A program made the position numbers and the translations under genes. From contig CAVUDO010000002.1 in NCBI GenBank assembly GCA_963740255.1, positions 2,108,001-2,172,000 of the forward strand: a stretch of DNA of 64,000 nt, written 5' to 3'. Below are positions 61,574-64,000 of the stretch, one piece after another (position 1 is the stretch's first letter; each line of letters opens with the position of its first letter). Under the pieces are notes generated by a model that saw nothing but the letters and a program-made list of their open reading frames with translations, was not told the DNA's origin and did no database searches. The DNA comes from CAVUDO01 sp963740255. GTDB taxonomy: Bacteria > Actinomycetota > Actinomycetes > Mycobacteriales > Cryptosporangiaceae.

Positions 61574-64000
61574 CGGGTACCTCCCGTTGCGTCGGCGGCG
61601 GCCTCGGCCTCGGCGGCGGCGGCGTCGGCCTCGGGGGTGGCGGCGTCGGCCTCGGGGGTGGCGTCGGCCTCGGGGGCGTCGGTCCCGGGGGCGTCGGCGG
61701 GAGCGATCCGGACCAGCGCGCCGGAGTCCACGCCGAGGGTGGGACGGACCCGGGAGCCGACCGAGTTCGTCGGCACCCACACCACCCGGTCGGGCATCTC
61801 GGTGAGGGCCAGCGGCAGCGTGATCGCGCCCCGGGCGGTGGACACCGTGAGGTGGGTCGTCGCCTCGATCTCGGCCGCGGTGTCGGCGGAGAGGTGGGCG
61901 AACGCCGGCTTGGCGGTGCCGGCGAGGTGCTCCTCGCCGTCCTGCAGGCTGCCCAGGTCGAGCAGGTGGTGCCAGCTGGCCAGCACGGCCTCACCCACAC
62001 CCGGCCGCGGACGTTCGCCGGCCGGCTCGACCGGGCTGGGCGCACGGGCCGCGGTGGACGGCGGCAGGGCGGCGATCGCGGCCCGGGCCTGCTCGGCCGT
62101 GGCGGTGCCGAGGTCGAGGTCCCACTCGGCGGCCAGCCGTTCCAGCACCCGGCCGTCGGTGAGCGCGCCGACGCCCGTCAGCGTCATCGGGAACGGGCGG
62201 TGCCGGCCCTCCCAGTCGAGGTAGGTGCCGGCCTTCTCGGCGGCGGCCGCGACCGGGAACACCACGTCGGCCCGCTCGGTCACCGCGGAGGCCCGCAGCT
62301 CCAGGCTGACGACGAACCCGGCCATGTCCAGCGCCGTGAGCGCCGCCTCGGGGTCGGGCAGGTCGAACGGGTCGACGGCGCCGACCACCAGGCCGCCGAG
62401 CTGGCCGGTGGCCGCGGCGGCGAGGATGCCAGCGGTGTCCCGGCCGGGGGCCGCCGGCAGCGCGTCCACGCCCCAGGCACCGGCCATCTCCGCGCGGGCA
62501 CTCGCGTCCGCGACCCCGCGGCCGCCGGGCAGCAGGGTGGGCAGCAGCCCGGCGTCCACCGCACCGCGCTCACCGGCCCGCCGCGGCACCCAGGCCAGCT
62601 TCGCCCCGGTGGTCATCGCCAGGATCGACGCGGCCGAGAGCGCGCCGCGGATGGCGGCCAGCCGTTCGCCGACCAGGATCACCGCGCCTTCGGTGCGCAA
62701 CGCGTGGGCGAGGTCGCCGAGCGCGTCGGCAGCCTCGACGGTGCGCAGCGTGTCGAGCACCTTCGGCTCGGCGCCGGGAGCCGCCTCGATCAGCGTGCCG
62801 CGGAGCTTGTCCAGGCCGCGGGTGGCCAGCGGCGCCACCGAGTAGATCGGCAGGCCGCGCGTGCGGGACGCCTTGCGCAGGCGGAGGAAGACGATCGGTG
62901 ACTCCTCCTCGGGCTCGAACCCGACGAGCAGCACCACCGGGGCGGCGTCGAGGTCGGCGTAGGTGACGCCGCGCTCCGGCGTGACGCCGGCCACGTGGGC
63001 GCCCAGGAAGGTGGCTTCCTCCACCGAGTGCGGACGGGCCCGGAAGTCGACGTCGTTGGTGTCCAGCGCCCGCCGGGCGAACGCGGAGTAGGCGTAGGCG
63101 TCCTCGTAGGTGAGCCGGCCGCCGGCCAGCACGCCGACACCGCCGGCCTCCTTCGCCGCCGCCAGTCCGGACGCAGCCGCCGCGAACGCGTCCGTCCAGG
63201 AGGCGGGCTCCAGTTCACCGGCCTCGTTGCGGACCAGCGGGCCGGTCAGCCGGTCGACCGCCGTGGCGTAGGTGAACGCCCAGCGGCCCTTGTCGCAGTT
63301 CCACTCCTCGTTCACCGCCGGGTCGTCGGCGGCCAGGCGGCGGAGCACCTTGCCGCGCCGCCAGTCCGTCCGCATCGCACAGCCCGACGCGCAGTGCTCG
63401 CACACCGACGGGGTGCTGACCAGGTCGAACGGCCGGGCGCGGAACCGGTACGCCGCACCGGTCAGGGCACCGACCGGGCAGATCTGCACGGTGTTGCCGG
63501 AGTAGTACGACTGGAACGGTTCGTCCGTGCCGTCCTGGCTGTAGATCGCCACCTGCTCCAGCGCGCCCCGTTCGAACAGCTCGATGAACGGGTCGCCGGC
63601 GATCTGCTGGGAGAACCGGGTGCAGCGGGCGCAGAGCACGCACCGCTCGCGGTCGAGCAGCACCTGCGAGGAGATCGCGACCGGCTTGGGGAACGTCCGC
63701 TTGACGTCGCGGAACCGCGACTGGGCCGCACCGGTGCTCATCGCCTGGTTCTGCAGCGGGCACTCGCCGCCCTTGTCGCAGACCGGGCAGTCCAGCGGGT
63801 GGTTGATCAGCAGCAGCTCCATCGTGCCGCGCTGGGCCTTCTCGGCCATCGGACTGGTGAGCTGGGTCTTCACCACCATGCCCTCGGCCACGGCCATCGT
63901 GCACGCGGTGACGGGCTTGCGCTGGCCCTCCACGTCGACGATGCACTGCCGGCAGGCGCCGACGGGGTCGAGCAGCGGGTGGTCGCAGAACCGCGGGATC
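61570..64000 (-). CDS. nuoG: NADH-quinone oxidoreductase subunit G (N-terminus outside window)
   Basis: Iron-sulfur subunit of complex I peripheral arm, about 810 residues visible. It contains the late part of the 2Fe-2S ferredoxin domain (GACRQCIVDVEGQRKPVTAC), the His/Cys cluster region CPVCDKGGECPLQN, the 4Fe-4S motif CVLCARCTRFS, the N7-type motif CEHCASGCAMRTDWRRGKVL, and a molybdopterin-oxidoreductase-like domain without obvious Mo ligands. The C-terminus ends in repeated EADA/PEADA units, which are low-complexity. The frame is open at the right edge, where nuoF and others should follow. Confidence 0.95.
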   Translation of the reverse strand, partial: IPRFCDHPLLDPVGACRQCIVDVEGQRKPVTACTMAVAEGMVVKTQLTSPMAEKAQRGTMELLLINHPLDCPVCDKGGECPLQNQAMSTGAAQSRFRDVKRTFPKPVAISSQVLLDRERCVLCARCTRFSQQIAGDPFIELFERGALEQVAIYSQDGTDEPFQSYYSGNTVQICPVGALTGAAYRFRARPFDLVSTPSVCEHCASGCAMRTDWRRGKVLRRLAADDPAVNEEWNCDKGRWAFTYATAVDRLTGPLVRNEAGELEPASWTDAFAAAASGLAAAKEAGGVGVLAGGRLTYEDAYAYSAFARRALDTNDVDFRARPHSVEEATFLGAHVAGVTPERGVTYADLDAAPVVLLVGFEPEEESPIVFLRLRKASRTRGLPIYSVAPLATRGLDKLRGTLIEAAPGAEPKVLDTLRTVEAADALGDLAHALRTEGAVILVGERLAAIRGALSAASILAMTTGAKLAWVPRRAGERGAVDAGLLPTLLPGGRGVADASARAEMAGAWGVDALPAAPGRDTAGILAAAATGQLGGLVVGAVDPFDLPDPEAALTALDMAGFVVSLELRASAVTERADVVFPVAAAAEKAGTYLDWEGRHRPFPMTLTGVGALTDGRVLERLAAEWDLDLGTATAEQARAAIAALPPSTAARAPSPVEPAGERPRPGVGEAVLASWHHLLDLGSLQDGEEHLAGTAKPAFAHLSADTAAEIEATTHLTVSTARGAITLPLALTEMPDRVVWVPTNSVGSRVRPTLGVDSGALVRIAPADAPGTDAPEADATPEADAATPEADAAAAEAEAAADATGGTR

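Overview
This window is a high-GC (>70%) actinobacterial chromosome segment. Evidence for that is the third-position G/C bias, frequent GTG starts, the succinyl-CoA synthetase / DUF6350 / purN-purH arrangement, a 14-subunit-type (nuo) complex I operon ending in a polyprenyl diphosphate synthase (menaquinone side chain), and a sigma/anti-sigma pair. I cannot name a genus. There is no prophage, complete IS element, CRISPR array, rRNA or tRNA that I can recognise.

Layout. 1-9.6 kb: a leftward nucleoside salvage locus made of a BMP-type lipoprotein, a double-domain ABC ATPase, two permeases, cytidine deaminase and thymidine phosphorylase, interrupted by a membrane-GNAT fusion gene and a small tyrosine phosphatase-like gene. 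10-16 kb: two paralogous secreted beta-propeller proteins with different C-terminal modules, and a D,D-carboxypeptidase. 16-22 kb: YihY/BrkB membrane protein, 2H phosphoesterase, galE, a secreted glycoside hydrolase and a membrane-anchored alpha/beta hydrolase. 22-29.5 kb: PadR plus membrane protein, isocitrate dehydrogenase, Nudix, PCMT-like methyltransferase, malate dehydrogenase and folD. 29.5-34.4 kb: a three-gene exopolysaccharide-type operon (hyaluronan/cellulose synthase-like GT2 and two right-handed beta-helix proteins). 34.6-42 kb: a purN-purH fused reading frame, two dispanin-like proteins, DUF6350, sucD-sucC and a stand-alone B12-binding protein. 42-52 kb: a truncated ion channel, M23 peptidase, PcrA/UvrD helicase, MFS, YdcF-like, DUF2461, a chorismate mutase with an aromatic leader peptide and attenuator, anti-sigma/sigma and DUF1761. 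52-64 kb: polyprenyl synthase and nuoN to nuoG.

Four genes read as complete proteins only after one base is changed: a nucleoside permease, icd, pcrA and a beta-helix gene. Three of the four need removal of one G/C, which points to base-call error as the first explanation. Independently, the window carries several true-looking gene remnants: a BtuF/HutA-like binding protein, a GNAT, a GntR/UTRA regulator, an ion channel without S1-S3, and perhaps a Zn-dehydrogenase tail.

The most interesting regulatory objects are the aromatic-rich leader peptide with terminator before chorismate mutase, a 23-codon ORF coupled by GTGA to the nucleoside ABC ATPase, a perfect 15-bp stem between the binding-protein gene and the ATPase, a CRP-type palindrome between the nucleoside operon and the first beta-propeller gene, and a leaderless PadR promoter. 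I did not find a clearly undescribed multi-gene system. The best candidates for novelty are the duplicated-membrane-domain/GNAT fusion, the PurN-PurH fusion and the beta-propeller pair.
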